A stretch of DNA of 64,000 bases from the NCBI RefSeq assembly GCF_025143985.1, contig NZ_CP083564.1, positions 1,923,501 through 1,987,500 on the forward strand. Reading direction: 5' to 3'. The translations under genes and the position numbers were made by a program. The notes beneath the pieces are model-generated. The model ran no database searches. It saw only the letters and a list, made by a program, of their open reading frames with translations, and was not told the origin of the DNA. This document shows, one piece after another, positions 7,287 to 16,445 of this stretch (the first letter of the stretch is position 1; the number at the start of each line of letters is the position of its first letter). This DNA is from Sulfitobacter sp. W027 (GTDB taxonomy: Bacteria > Pseudomonadota > Alphaproteobacteria > Rhodobacterales > Rhodobacteraceae).

Positions 7287-9311
7287 ATGATGACCCGCCG
7301 CGAAATTCTTAACGACCCCGCCATCGGCAACAAGGCCGAAGCCTTTGAGGCCTTTGACGACATCCCCACGAATGCGAACCTGTCGCGCACCATCGGCGAT
7401 GTAATCAACGCCCGCTATGGCCGCCGTGATATCCTGCGCGGCATGCTTGGGGTTTCGGCCACCACCGCGCTTTTCGGCACCGCCGCCGCCATCGCCCCCT
7501 CCAAGGCCAGCGCCGCCACCAGCCGCTATGTCTTTGATGAGCTGGCGTGGGGCAACGACGAGACCCACCACGTCGCCCCCGGCTATGACGCGCAAATCCT
7601 GCTGCGGTGGGGCGATCCGATCACCGCAGACGCGCCCGAGTTCGACGTGATGAACCAAACCGCCGCCGCGCAGCTGAAGCAGTTCGGCTATAACAACGAC
7701 TACGTGGGCTTTGTGCCGCTCACCGAAGACGGCAGCCGTGGCCTGCTTTGCGTGAACCATGAGTACACCAACGAAGAGGTCATGTTCCCCGGGCTTGGCC
7801 GTCAGGACAAGGTGAACTTCAAAGGCATGACGCCTGAGTTGATCGACATTGAGATGGCGGCGCACGGCGGCTCGGTCGTCGAGATCGCCCGCGATGAGAT
7901 GGGCAAGTGGCAAGTGGTGCGCGACGGCAAGATGAACCGCCGTATCACCCCCCTCGACACCGCGATGACGCTGAGCGGCCCCGCCGCCGGTCACACGCGG
8001 CTGAAAACCAACGACGACCCGAGCGGCACCAAGGTCATCGGCACGCTCAACAACTGCGCGGGCGGGCTGACCCCTTGGGGCACATGGCTGATGGCCGAAG
8101 AGAACTTCCACGGCTATTTCTGGACCGACAAGCTGGACGCCGACGGCAAACCCGACATCACCGGTGCCGCGGAGGAGAAATCATGGGACCGCTACGGCGT
8201 GCCGGGCATGTGGTACGCTTGGGGCCAGAAACACGACCGTTTCAACGTGGATGCCGAGCCGAACATGCCCAACAAGTTCGGCTGGGTGGTCGAAGTTGAC
8301 CCGAAGGACCCGACCTCGACCCCCGTCAAGCGCACCGCTCTGGGCCGTTTCCGCCATGAGGGCGCCGAGACCACGGTCAGCAAGGATGGCAAGCTGGTGG
8401 TCTATATGGGAGACGACAACCGCTTTGACTACCAGTACAAATACGTTTCCGAAGGCACCGTTTCCGATGATCCGGCGGCCAATGGCTCTCTGCTGGACGA
8501 TGGCACGCTCTATGTCGCGCGGTTTGAAGAGGACGGCTCGATCAACTGGCTGCCGCTGGTGCATGGCTCCGGGCCGCTGACCGCCGAGAACGGCTTTAGC
8601 GACCAAGGCGACGTGATGATCGACACGCGTCTGGCCGCCGACCTTCTGGGGGCCACCCCGATGGACCGCCCCGAAGACGCGCAGCCGCGCGGCGATGGCA
8701 CGGCCTATATCCTGCTGACCAACAACACCAAGCGCAAAGAAGGCGACACCAACGCCGCCAATCCGCGCGCCGACAGCAGTTTTGGCCATATCATCGAGAT
8801 CAAAGAGGCAAATGCCGACCACGCCGCCACAAGCGGCACATGGTCGATCCTTGTGCAATGCGGTGATCCAAAGGTTGCCGAGGTCGGCGCGCAGTGGAAC
8901 CCTGAAACTTCGGAAAACGGCTGGTTCGGCAGCCCCGACAACGCCGCGATGGACGCCGACGGGCGGCTCTGGATCAGCACCGATCAGGGCAGCGGCTGGG
9001 GTAAAACCGGCAAATCCGACGGGCTCTACGCGCTGGAGACCGAGGGCGAGGCGCGCGGCAGCTCAAAGCTCTTCTTCCGCTGCCCCGTGGGCGGTGAGAT
9101 GTGCGGCCCCTATTTCACCGCAGATGGCGAGACGCTCTTCGTCGCGGTGCAGCATCCGGGCACGGACGGCACCAAAGACATCCCCGGTTTTGAGCGGGAG
9201 AGCACCTTTGAAGACCCGGCCACCCGTTGGCCCGACTTCGACCCCAAGATGCCTCCGCGCCCGGCGGTGGTTGTCATCACCAAAGAAGGCGGCGGTAAAA
9301 TCGCCGTCTGA
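7287..9311 (+). CDS. PhoX-family (DUF839) Tat-exported phosphatase
   Basis: The protein resembles alkaline phosphatase PhoX, a calcium/iron-dependent periplasmic enzyme that releases phosphate from esters. It is about 674 aa with a long N-region ending in a Tat leader (GRRDILRGMLGVSATTA), then the beta-propeller with family motifs such as LCVNHEYTN, NCAGGLTPWGTWL and EENFHGYFW. The start at 7287 or 7290 follows AGAGGA. A GTG at 7239 lacks a good site. It sits between soxT and znuA without an obvious phosphate-regulon neighbour. Specific PhoX function, as against another DUF839 paralogue, is inferred. Confidence 0.85.
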   Translation: MMTRREILNDPAIGNKAEAFEAFDDIPTNANLSRTIGDVINARYGRRDILRGMLGVSATTALFGTAAAIAPSKASAATSRYVFDELAWGNDETHHVAPGYDAQILLRWGDPITADAPEFDVMNQTAAAQLKQFGYNNDYVGFVPLTEDGSRGLLCVNHEYTNEEVMFPGLGRQDKVNFKGMTPELIDIEMAAHGGSVVEIARDEMGKWQVVRDGKMNRRITPLDTAMTLSGPAAGHTRLKTNDDPSGTKVIGTLNNCAGGLTPWGTWLMAEENFHGYFWTDKLDADGKPDITGAAEEKSWDRYGVPGMWYAWGQKHDRFNVDAEPNMPNKFGWVVEVDPKDPTSTPVKRTALGRFRHEGAETTVSKDGKLVVYMGDDNRFDYQYKYVSEGTVSDDPAANGSLLDDGTLYVARFEEDGSINWLPLVHGSGPLTAENGFSDQGDVMIDTRLAADLLGATPMDRPEDAQPRGDGTAYILLTNNTKRKEGDTNAANPRADSSFGHIIEIKEANADHAATSGTWSILVQCGDPKVAEVGAQWNPETSENGWFGSPDNAAMDADGRLWISTDQGSGWGKTGKSDGLYALETEGEARGSSKLFFRCPVGGEMCGPYFTADGETLFVAVQHPGTDGTKDIPGFERESTFEDPATRWPDFDPKMPPRPAVVVITKEGGGKIAV

Positions 9312-9347
9312 CCCGAATTCTATAAAAGTTATTTCAGCATGTAAGAT

Positions 9348-9378
9348 GTGGTGCAGCTTCCCCGGCTGCACCACTTTT
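9348..9378 (+). terminator. terminator between phoX-like gene and znuA
   Basis: A 9-bp perfect stem GTGGTGCAG/CTGCACCAC (9348-9356, 9366-9374) is followed by TTTT. It sits between two converging genes and probably ends the phoX-like transcript. Confidence 0.8.
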
Positions 9379-9394
9379 CGTTGCCACGCCTCAA

Positions 9395-10447
9395 TCAATC
9401 CGACAGGCAGTCGGCCATGCTCTGTGCCATGCCGCGCAGCAGATCGGTGTAGAAAGAACTGCCAAGCTTCAGCTCCGCGCCAACCGGGTCAAGCGTGCCG
9501 GTCCCGGTGTCCTGCCCTTCGGTCACGGCGGCAATCAGGCCAGGGTTGAACTGCGGTTCCGCAAAGACGCATTTCGCGCCGCTCTCGGCCACCAAGTCGC
9601 GCAGTTCAGCCACACGCGCCGCCCCCGGAGCGCGGGCGTCATTCTCGCTGATGGCGCCCCGCGCTTCGACGTCGAAACGCGCTTCGAAATAGTGGTAGGC
9701 GTCATGGAAAACGATGAAGGGGCGGTCTTTGACCGGGGCAAGAACCTCGGCGATGTCCTTTTCCAAGACGGCAAGCTCGGACTGTGCCGCTTTGGCATTC
9801 TCGCGGTACCGTGCGGCGTTCTCGGGGTCTAGCTCGGCAAGTGCTTCGGCGATCTGACCCAACCAAAGCTGCCCGTTGTGCGGGTCAAGCCAGACGTGGG
9901 GGTCATCGCCGCTATGGGTGTGGCCGTCGTGATCTTCTTCAGAGGATTGTGCGTCATGCCCATCGTGGTCGTGCTGCTCGTGGTCGTGCTGCTCGTGGTC
10001 ATGTTCCCCGTGGTCGTGCTCTTCGTGATCATGCCCCTCCTCGGCGCCGCCATGCGCCTCACCACCCTCATCGCCGTGATCATGGGCCTCGAAACTCGCC
10101 CCTTCACGGAAAGCCAGTACGCGGGTGCCCGGCTGCTCCATCAAAGCCAGATGGCTCGCGCTGCTGGCCAGAGATTCCAGCGGATCGGTCAGCCAAGGGG
10201 TCAGCAACGGGCCGACCCAGACGACCAAGTCGGCCCCGCTCAGCGCCCGCGCCTCGGAAGGGCGCATCGCATAGCCATGGGGCGAACTGCGCGGCGGCAC
10301 GATGAGGTCGGGCGTACCGACGCCTTCCATCACCTGAGACACCAACGCATGGACCGGCGCGATATCCGTGGCGACGGCAGGCACATCGGCCCAAAGCGGC
10401 GACGCGGCGGCGGTGAAGACAGCGGCGGGGAGCGAGAAACGATACAT
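9395..10447 (-). CDS. znuA: ZnuA, zinc-binding protein of ABC transporter
   Basis: ZnuA is the periplasmic zinc-capture protein of the ZnuABC importer. The 350-aa protein has a signal peptide and the family zinc ligands (SSPHGYAMRPSEA, DPHVWLDP, FHDAYHYFE, FAEPQFNP). A very long His/Asp/Glu-rich loop near residues 120-170 holds repeated HDHEQ-type units, encoded by a short tandem DNA repeat near 9960-10030. It diverges from zur-znuCB, with candidate Zur boxes between. Confidence 0.95.
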   Translation of the reverse strand: MYRFSLPAAVFTAAASPLWADVPAVATDIAPVHALVSQVMEGVGTPDLIVPPRSSPHGYAMRPSEARALSGADLVVWVGPLLTPWLTDPLESLASSASHLALMEQPGTRVLAFREGASFEAHDHGDEGGEAHGGAEEGHDHEEHDHGEHDHEQHDHEQHDHDGHDAQSSEEDHDGHTHSGDDPHVWLDPHNGQLWLGQIAEALAELDPENAARYRENAKAAQSELAVLEKDIAEVLAPVKDRPFIVFHDAYHYFEARFDVEARGAISENDARAPGAARVAELRDLVAESGAKCVFAEPQFNPGLIAAVTEGQDTGTGTLDPVGAELKLGSSFYTDLLRGMAQSMADCLSD

Positions 10448-10460
10448 GGCAGACCCTCAA

Positions 10461-10502
10461 AATGTTATAGTATCACCTTGCTAACACCGCTGTTATAACA
10501 TA
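10461..10502. promoter_or_regulatory. candidate Zur boxes, znuA/zur divergent promoter
   Basis: Two related AT-rich elements lie between znuA and zur. AATGTTATAGTATCAC (10461-10476) is an imperfect dyad, and TGTTATAACA (10491-10500) is a perfect 10-bp palindrome. Both contain TGTTATA, as in proteobacterial Zur sites. This suggests zinc repression of znuA and autoregulation of zur-znuCB. Confidence 0.75.
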
Positions 10503-10530
10503 TCAATAGCCAAACGAATTGAGGTCCCTC

Positions 10531-11010
10531 ATGAGCGCCATCGAATTCCGCGATCACGACCACGCTGCTTGTATGCGCAGCACCATGCAGGCCGCCGAAG
10601 CGCAATGCGCCGCGCGCGGGCTGCGGCTGACCCCGGTGCGCCGTCGTGCGTTGGAGATTTTGCTGTCAGAGCACCGCGCTTTGGGCGCCTATGACCTCTT
10701 GGCCCATCTCTCGGCCGAAGGCTTGGGCGCGCAGCCCCCTGTGGCCTACCGCGCGCTGGATTTTTTGGTCAAAGCCGGGCTGGCCCATAAGATCGAAGCG
10801 CTTAATGCCTATGTCGGCTGCGTGCATCCGGGCGAAGACCATGCGCCCGCTTTCCTGATCTGCCGCGGCTGCCGCTCGGTGGCAGAGGCCGAGACTTCGC
10901 CAACCAAAAGCCGCCTAGGCGATGCCGCCCGCGCCGCGGGGTTCCGCATTGAGCGTAGCGTCGTGGAGGCCGAAGGCCTTTGCCCCGCCTGTCAGGAGAC
11001 CGGTGCATGA
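10531..11010 (+). CDS. zur: Zur, Fur-family zinc-responsive repressor
   Basis: The 159-aa protein is a Fur-family regulator with the winged-helix segment LRLTPVRRRALEILL and a C-terminal structural zinc site (CRGC and CPAC pairs). Its position before znuCB identifies it as Zur rather than Fur. The start at 10531 follows GAGGT. A TTG at 10519 is less likely. The stop overlaps the znuC start (ATGA). Confidence 0.93.
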   Translation: MSAIEFRDHDHAACMRSTMQAAEAQCAARGLRLTPVRRRALEILLSEHRALGAYDLLAHLSAEGLGAQPPVAYRALDFLVKAGLAHKIEALNAYVGCVHPGEDHAPAFLICRGCRSVAEAETSPTKSRLGDAARAAGFRIERSVVEAEGLCPACQETGA

Positions 11011-11765
11011 GCCTGATTGAAACCCGTGGCCTGACCCTGCGCCACGACGGGCAAGTCGCCCTGCGCGACGTGAACTTCAACATCGAACCGGGGGAGATTG
11101 TCACCATCGTCGGCCCCAACGGCTCGGGCAAGTCCAGCCTGCTGCGCGCGTTGATCGGGGCGATGAAACCGGCGGCGGGAAAGATTACCCGCAAACCGGG
11201 GCTGCGCATCGGCTATGTGCCGCAAAAATTGCAGATCGACGCCACCCTGCCGCTCACCGTGCGCCGTTTCGTCAACCTGCCGCGCCGCCAAACGCCCGAA
11301 GCGATCCGCGATGCCCTTTCCACCGCCGGTGTGCCGGAATTGGCCGAGCGGCAGATGGTCGACCTCTCTGGCGGGCAGTTCCAGCGCGTGCTTCTGGCCC
11401 GCGCCCTGCTGGAGAAGCCCGACCTGTTGATCCTTGACGAGGCGACCCAAGGGCTCGACCAACCCGGTTCTGCTGCGTTTTACCGCCAGATTGAGGCCGT
11501 ACGCCAAGATTTGGGCTGCGCCGTGCTGATGGTCAGCCATGATCTGCATGTGGTCATGGCGGCGAGCGACCGGGTGCTTTGCCTCAACGGTCATGTCTGC
11601 TGCGAAGGCACACCCGAGACCGTGGCCGATGCGCCGGAATACCGCGCATTGTTCGGCAGTGGCACCCAAGGAGCGCTGGCCCTTTACCGCCATGACCATG
11701 ATCACCACCACCACCATCACGGCGACGCCTGTGAAGGCCACCACCAAGAGACTGAGAATGCTTGA
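11007..11765 (+). CDS. znuC: ZnuC, zinc ABC transporter ATPase
   Basis: The 252-aa ATPase of the ZnuABC importer has Walker A GPNGSGKSS, signature LSGGQ, Walker B LLILDEATQGLD and the H-loop MVSHDLH. The C-terminus is unusually His-rich (six consecutive His around residue 235), probably a metal-binding tail. The start at 11007 is translationally coupled to zur. The gene overlaps znuB by 8 nt. Confidence 0.95.
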   Translation: MSLIETRGLTLRHDGQVALRDVNFNIEPGEIVTIVGPNGSGKSSLLRALIGAMKPAAGKITRKPGLRIGYVPQKLQIDATLPLTVRRFVNLPRRQTPEAIRDALSTAGVPELAERQMVDLSGGQFQRVLLARALLEKPDLLILDEATQGLDQPGSAAFYRQIEAVRQDLGCAVLMVSHDLHVVMAASDRVLCLNGHVCCEGTPETVADAPEYRALFGSGTQGALALYRHDHDHHHHHHGDACEGHHQETENA

Positions 11766-12564
11766 CGATTTCGTTTTGCGCGCCGCCCTCGCCGGGCTTG
11801 GCGTGGCGCTGGCCGCCGCCCCCTTAGGCTGTTTCGTGATCTGGCGGCGCATGGCCTATTTCGGCGATGCCACCAGCCACGCAGCGCTTTTGGGCGTCGC
11901 TTTGGCGCTGGCAACCGATCTGCCGATCACCGCAGGAGTGCTTTTGGTGGCGCTGGTCATGGCGTTGGTTATCAGCACCCTATCGGGACGCAATGTTAGC
12001 GCCGATGCGCTATTGGGCGTTATGGCCCATTCCGCGCTGGCGCTTGGGTTGGTGGCTGTCTCGCTGCTGCCTGGGCAGCGGGTCGATCTGTCGTCGTACC
12101 TCTTTGGGGAAATCCTCGCTGTGACTCGCTTCGACCTCGGCGTGATCTGGGGCGGTGCGCTGGCCGTGGCTCTGCTGTTGGCATGGCGCTGGTCGGCGCT
12201 GCTGGCGGCCACGTTGAACCCGGATCTGGCGCAGGCGTCGGGCGGGAACCCAAAGCGCGAGCAGTTGATTCTGACACTGGCACTGGCAATCATGGTGGCT
12301 GTGGCGATCAAAGTGGTGGGCGCACTGCTGATCGCCGCCATGTTGATCATCCCCGCCGCCACCGCCCGCCCTTTTGCCCGCACGCCTGAGACCATGGCAG
12401 TCTGGGCGATGGGATTGGGCGCGCTGGCGGCACTGGGCGGGCTCATGGCCTCGCTGGAGTTCGACACGCCGACCGGGCCCAGCATCGTCAGCATCGCCGC
12501 CGGTCTCTTTGCCCTATCCTCGGCCTTCTCGGCGGCCCTTCCGGCGCTGCGCCGCCGGGGCTGA
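11758..12564 (+). CDS. znuB: ZnuB, zinc ABC transporter permease
   Basis: The 268-aa integral membrane permease has the ABC-3 family pattern. It starts MLDDFVLRAALAG and includes WRRMAYFGDATSHAALLG and the VKVVGALLIAAMLIIPAATA segment typical of ZnuB/MntB. It completes zur-znuC-znuB, all overlapping. The start overlaps the end of znuC. Confidence 0.95.
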   Translation: MLDDFVLRAALAGLGVALAAAPLGCFVIWRRMAYFGDATSHAALLGVALALATDLPITAGVLLVALVMALVISTLSGRNVSADALLGVMAHSALALGLVAVSLLPGQRVDLSSYLFGEILAVTRFDLGVIWGGALAVALLLAWRWSALLAATLNPDLAQASGGNPKREQLILTLALAIMVAVAIKVVGALLIAAMLIIPAATARPFARTPETMAVWAMGLGALAALGGLMASLEFDTPTGPSIVSIAAGLFALSSAFSAALPALRRRG

Positions 12565-12592
12565 AACCGGCAGCGGCTTTCATATAGACAGG

Positions 12593-12621
12593 CGTGGCGG
12601 AGGGTGACCATCCCCGCCACG
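12593..12621. terminator. hairpin between converging znuB and ridA-like gene
   Basis: CGTGGCGG (12593-12600) pairs with CCGCCACG (12614-12621) in the 67-bp gap between converging genes. No T-run follows, so termination strength is uncertain. Confidence 0.45.
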
Positions 12622-12631
12622 ATGTGCATTG

Positions 12632-13030
12632 TTAGCGCGAGATCACCGCGTCGGCTTCAATCTCAAGCTTGGCCTCGTCTTCGACAAGCCCTGCAACGAC
12701 AACCATCGCCATCGCCGGAAAATGCTTGCCCAGAACCTCACGGTAAGCCCGGCCCACGTCCTTTTGCGCGGCAAGATATTCTTTCTTATCTGTGACATAC
12801 CATGTCAGACGGGTAATATCTTCGGGCGTGCCACCGGCGGCTTCGACCACGTCGCGGATGTTTTGCAACGCCTGTTTCATCTGGCCGATAAAGTCATGGC
12901 ACTCGAACTTCTGCTCGGCGGTCCAGCCGATCTGACCACCGACGAACAGGTGGCCATCCGCGCTCAGCACACCGTTTGCGTAGCCTTTGGCGGGGGCCCA
13001 ACCTTCGGGCTGAATGATTTGATGCGACAT
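12632..13030 (-). CDS. RidA/YjgF-family enamine/imine deaminase
   Basis: The 132-aa protein belongs to the RidA family, which hydrolyses reactive enamines and imines to ketones plus ammonia. It starts MSHQIIQPEGWAPAKGYANG, with the family patterns VGGQIGWT and ITRLTWYVTDK. The start at 13030 is supported by AAGGAA. It is the last gene of the leftward block that begins with the aminobenzoyl-CoA monooxygenase, 23 bp after livF. It may therefore act on the enamine that pathway forms. That link is inference. Confidence 0.88.
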   Translation of the reverse strand: MSHQIIQPEGWAPAKGYANGVLSADGHLFVGGQIGWTAEQKFECHDFIGQMKQALQNIRDVVEAAGGTPEDITRLTWYVTDKKEYLAAQKDVGRAYREVLGKHFPAMAMVVVAGLVEDEAKLEIEADAVISR

Positions 13031-13053
13031 GTCGTGTTCCTTTTTGTTAACAG

Positions 13054-13743
13054 TCACACGCCGAGAAATTGATCGGCGATATGGGAATCGAGCGCGGGCA
13101 TCGGGCCAGTCCAGACCGTGCGGCCACGTTCGAGAATTACGGCGTGATCCGCCACGCGGCGCAGTTCGGCGAGGGATTTGTCCACCACCAAAAGCGCCAG
13201 CCCGCTGTCACGTTTCAACTGCGCGACGGCGGCCCAGATTTCTTGGCGCACGACGGGGGCAAGCCCTTCGGTCGCCTCATCCAGCAACAGCAGCTTCGGG
13301 TTAGTCATCAAGGCGCGGCCAATGGCCAGCATCTGCTGCTCCCCGCCCGAAAGCGAGCCCGCCGCCTGATCGCGCCTTTCGCCCAGACGGGGGAAAAGCG
13401 CGACAACCCGCGCCTCGTCCCATTCACCTGGCCGGGCGGCAGCGATGAGGTTTTCGTGCACCGTCAGCGGCGCAAAACAGCGGCGTCCCTCCGGCACCAG
13501 CCCCAGCCCGGCCTGCGCGGCGCGGAAACTGGGCAGACCGCCGATGTCGCGCCCATCGAAAGTCACGCTGCCACCGCTGTGTTTCAGCATCCGGCAGATC
13601 ACTTTGATGGTGGAGGATTTGCCCATCCCGTTGCGCCCCATCAGCGCGCAGACCTCGCCCTCCTTCAGCGAAAGATCCACGCCAAAGAGCGCCTGCGTCG
13701 GGCCGTAGGACGCCTCGATGCCCTTGAGTTTCAGCAAGCTCAT
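13054..13743 (-). CDS. livF: LivF-type ABC transporter ATPase
   Basis: This is the second ATPase of a branched-chain-type (HAAT) ABC importer. The 229-aa protein has GRNGMGKSS (Walker A), LSGGEQQMLAIGRAL (signature) and LLLLDEATEGLAP (Walker B). It overlaps livG by 4 nt. With the neighbouring tryptophan/anthranilate genes, the likely substrate is an aromatic amino acid or aromatic acid rather than leucine. Confidence 0.92.
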   Translation of the reverse strand: MSLLKLKGIEASYGPTQALFGVDLSLKEGEVCALMGRNGMGKSSTIKVICRMLKHSGGSVTFDGRDIGGLPSFRAAQAGLGLVPEGRRCFAPLTVHENLIAAARPGEWDEARVVALFPRLGERRDQAAGSLSGGEQQMLAIGRALMTNPKLLLLDEATEGLAPVVRQEIWAAVAQLKRDSGLALLVVDKSLAELRRVADHAVILERGRTVWTGPMPALDSHIADQFLGV

Positions 13744-14495
13744 GCCGCGTCCTCCTCGCCCAGATAGGCCACGCGGACTTGCGGGTCGGCCTTGATCTCG
13801 GCTGCCGTGCCGCTGGCAATGATCTGGCCGTAGACCAGCACCGAAATACGGTCTGCCAGTGCGAAGACCGCGTCCATATCATGTTCCACCAACAAGATCG
13901 GCGCCTCTGTGCGCAACTTGTTGAGGAAGACGGTCATCTCTTTCGAGCCGCTGGCCCCCAGCCCCGCCATTGGCTCATCCATCAAGAACACTTTGGGCCG
14001 CAGCGTCAGCGCCACAGCGACCTCTAGCTGACGCCGTTGCCCGTGCGACAGGTCAGCAGTGCGTTTTGCCGCGTGATCCGCCAGTCCCACCAGTTCCAAG
14101 GCGCGCATTGCCTCGGCCCGCAGCTCTGCCTGTCGCATCACCGGCGCGAAGAAACGCATCACCCGGCCCGATTGCCCTAGCGCCCCCAGCACGGCGTTCT
14201 GCAGCACCGTGTATTCCATCGCCAGCGAGGAGATCTGGAACGTCCGCCCCAGCCCCGCCCGCGCACGCTGCACGGTGCTGAGCGGCGTCACGTCCTGCCC
14301 GGCGAAATGCACCGTCCCGCTGTCCGACCGCAGCCCGCCAGCGATCTGTTTGATCAGCGTCGATTTGCCTGCGCCGTTGGGGCCGATGAGCGCGTGAATC
14401 TCGCCCGGACGCAGGGTGATCGACACATCGTCGGTGGCCTTCAACGCGCCAAAGCTCTTGTGCAGGTTGCGCACATCCAAAAGCACCTCAGTCAT
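13740..14495 (-). CDS. livG: LivG-type ABC transporter ATPase
   Basis: The 251-aa ATPase has Walker A GPNGAGKST, signature LSHGQRRQLEVAVAL and Walker B VFLMDEPMAGL, with the insert typical of LivG. It overlaps livM by 8 nt and livF by 4 nt, so the genes are translationally coupled in one operon. Confidence 0.92.
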   Translation of the reverse strand: MTEVLLDVRNLHKSFGALKATDDVSITLRPGEIHALIGPNGAGKSTLIKQIAGGLRSDSGTVHFAGQDVTPLSTVQRARAGLGRTFQISSLAMEYTVLQNAVLGALGQSGRVMRFFAPVMRQAELRAEAMRALELVGLADHAAKRTADLSHGQRRQLEVAVALTLRPKVFLMDEPMAGLGASGSKEMTVFLNKLRTEAPILLVEHDMDAVFALADRISVLVYGQIIASGTAAEIKADPQVRVAYLGEEDAA

Positions 14496-15471
14496 GGGCC
14501 ACCTCCCGTCCGGCGATCAGGCCGATCATGCCGCCGCGGGCGAAAAGCACCACCAGCAAGAGCAGCAACCCCAGATAGATGTGCCAGAACTCCGACAGCC
14601 CGCCCAAGACATGCTCAAGCAAGATGAACAGCGCCGCCCCGGCCACGGGGCCAAAGAGCCGCCCCACCCCGCCAAGGATGACGAAGATCATGATCTCACC
14701 AGAGGTCTGCCACGAGAACATCGTCGGGCTGACGAAACGGTTGAGATCGGCAAAAAGCGCGCCCGCCAGCCCTGTCACCGCCCCCGAGATGACAAAGGCC
14801 ACCAGCCGCAGCCGGAAGGGCGCGAGGCCCACGGCCTCTACCCGCTCGGCATTCTGCCGCGCCGCCGAGAGCGCAAGGCCAAAGGGCGCGCGGGCCAGAC
14901 GGCCCACGAAGAACAGCACCACCGCGAGAATTGCAAAAGCGATGGCAAAGAAGGTCAGCGGTTCAAGCGTGTTCAGCCCCGGAAATCCGTTGCGCACATA
15001 GATCGACAGCCCATCCTCGCCGCCATAGGCGGGCCAAGAGATCGCGAAGTAGAACAGCATCTGTCCGAAGGCGAGCGTAACCATGATGAAATAGACGCCC
15101 GAGGTACGCAGGCTCAGCGCACCGATCAGCAGCGCCGCGAGGCCCGCGACCACCAGCGCCACCAGCCAGATCACCGGCATGGACTTGGTGCCTTCGATCA
15201 GAAACGGGCTCTCCATAATCGGCGTGTAGCTTTGGGCATGGGCCGCCAGAATGCCCATGGCATAGCCACCGAGCCCAAAGAAAGCCGCATGGCCAAAGCT
15301 GACCAACCCGCCAAGCCCAAGCGCGATGTTGAGCCCCACGCCCGCCAGCGCCAGGATCGCGGCCTTGGTCGCCAGCGTGATGATAAACGGCTCGTCCAGC
15401 GCAAAGGCGGCGAGCGCCGTGGCGGGCAGCAGCAGGAAGAGGAACGTGTTAAGGATCGTTTCGCGGGACAT
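14488..15471 (-). CDS. livM: LivM-type ABC transporter permease
   Basis: The 327-aa permease has about ten hydrophobic segments and the LivM signature GLNIALGLGGLVSFGHAAFFGLG. The start at 15471 (MSRETILNTF) follows GGGAGG. An in-frame start 15 nt upstream would lack a site. It follows livH by 1 nt. Confidence 0.91.
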   Translation of the reverse strand: MSRETILNTFLFLLLPATALAAFALDEPFIITLATKAAILALAGVGLNIALGLGGLVSFGHAAFFGLGGYAMGILAAHAQSYTPIMESPFLIEGTKSMPVIWLVALVVAGLAALLIGALSLRTSGVYFIMVTLAFGQMLFYFAISWPAYGGEDGLSIYVRNGFPGLNTLEPLTFFAIAFAILAVVLFFVGRLARAPFGLALSAARQNAERVEAVGLAPFRLRLVAFVISGAVTGLAGALFADLNRFVSPTMFSWQTSGEIMIFVILGGVGRLFGPVAGAALFILLEHVLGGLSEFWHIYLGLLLLLVVLFARGGMIGLIAGREVAHD

Positions 15472-15472
15472 C

Positions 15473-16390
15473 TTACGCCTCCCCAAAGAGGCCAGTGGGT
15501 TTGAACAGCAAGACCCCCGCCATCAGAATATAGATCGACATCGAAGCCAGCGAGGAGCCCACGGAGGTGGCCGCCGAAGCCTCCATGAAATTGGCGAAAA
15601 ACAGCGGCAGCAGCACTGAGCCGAGCGTATCTGTCAGCCCCACCAGCAGCGCCCCAATAAGCGCGCCCTTGATCGAGCCGATACCGCCAATGACGATGAC
15701 CACAAAAGCGAGGATCAGCACCGGCTCGCCCATGCCCACCTGCACCGATTGGATCGCACCGACCAGCGCCCCGGCCAACCCAGCCAGCGCCGCGCCAAGG
15801 GCAAAGATCAATGTATAGAGCTTGGCAATGTCGATGCCCAAGGCGGCAATCATCTCGCGGTCCGCTTCACCTGCGCGGATCTGGATGCCGATGCGGGTGC
15901 GCGCGATCAGCAGAAAAAGCCCCGCCGCAATTGCCAGCCCCACACCGATGATCACCAGACGGTACAGCGGATATTGAATGTCCCCCGGCAGCATCACCGG
16001 GCCCGACAGGGCCGCCGGAATTTCGAGAAACAGCGGGAAGGAGCCAAAGAGAAACCTTGTCCCTTCGGAAAAAATCAGGATCAGCGCAAAGGTGGCCAGC
16101 ACTTGGTCAAGGTGGTCGCGGTCATAGAGCCTGCGGATCACGGTCATCTCGATCAGGCAGCCTGCAAGTGCCGAAGCGGCCAGTGCAGCGACCAATGCAA
16201 GCAAGAAAGACCCGGTCGCCGCTGCCATAGCCGCAGCGGCAAAAGCCCCAACCATATAGAGCGATCCATGGGCGAGGTTAATCAACCCCATCACCCCGAA
16301 GATCAGCGTGAGACCCGCGGCCATCAGGAACAGCATGACCCCGGATTGGACCCCGTTTAGCACCTGTTCCATGAGCAGGATGAATGACAT
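15473..16390 (-). CDS. livH: LivH-type ABC transporter permease
   Basis: The 305-aa permease has the LivH pattern: an N-terminal QVLNGVQSGVMLFLMAAGLT and GLINLAHGSLYMVGAF, then eight or so membrane helices. It is separated from the binding-protein gene by an 87-bp gap containing a hairpin. Confidence 0.92.
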   Translation of the reverse strand: MSFILLMEQVLNGVQSGVMLFLMAAGLTLIFGVMGLINLAHGSLYMVGAFAAAAMAAATGSFLLALVAALAASALAGCLIEMTVIRRLYDRDHLDQVLATFALILIFSEGTRFLFGSFPLFLEIPAALSGPVMLPGDIQYPLYRLVIIGVGLAIAAGLFLLIARTRIGIQIRAGEADREMIAALGIDIAKLYTLIFALGAALAGLAGALVGAIQSVQVGMGEPVLILAFVVIVIGGIGSIKGALIGALLVGLTDTLGSVLLPLFFANFMEASAATSVGSSLASMSIYILMAGVLLFKPTGLFGEA

Positions 16391-16445
16391 TTGGCAAAGC
16401 CTCCCGGCGCGCCGGGCGGCACCCGGCGTGTCTGCTTGGAAATGT

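Noticed and set aside
9940..10060. Short regular repeats suggestive of an array
   Set aside because: They encode the histidine-rich loop of ZnuA in frame and have no spacers.
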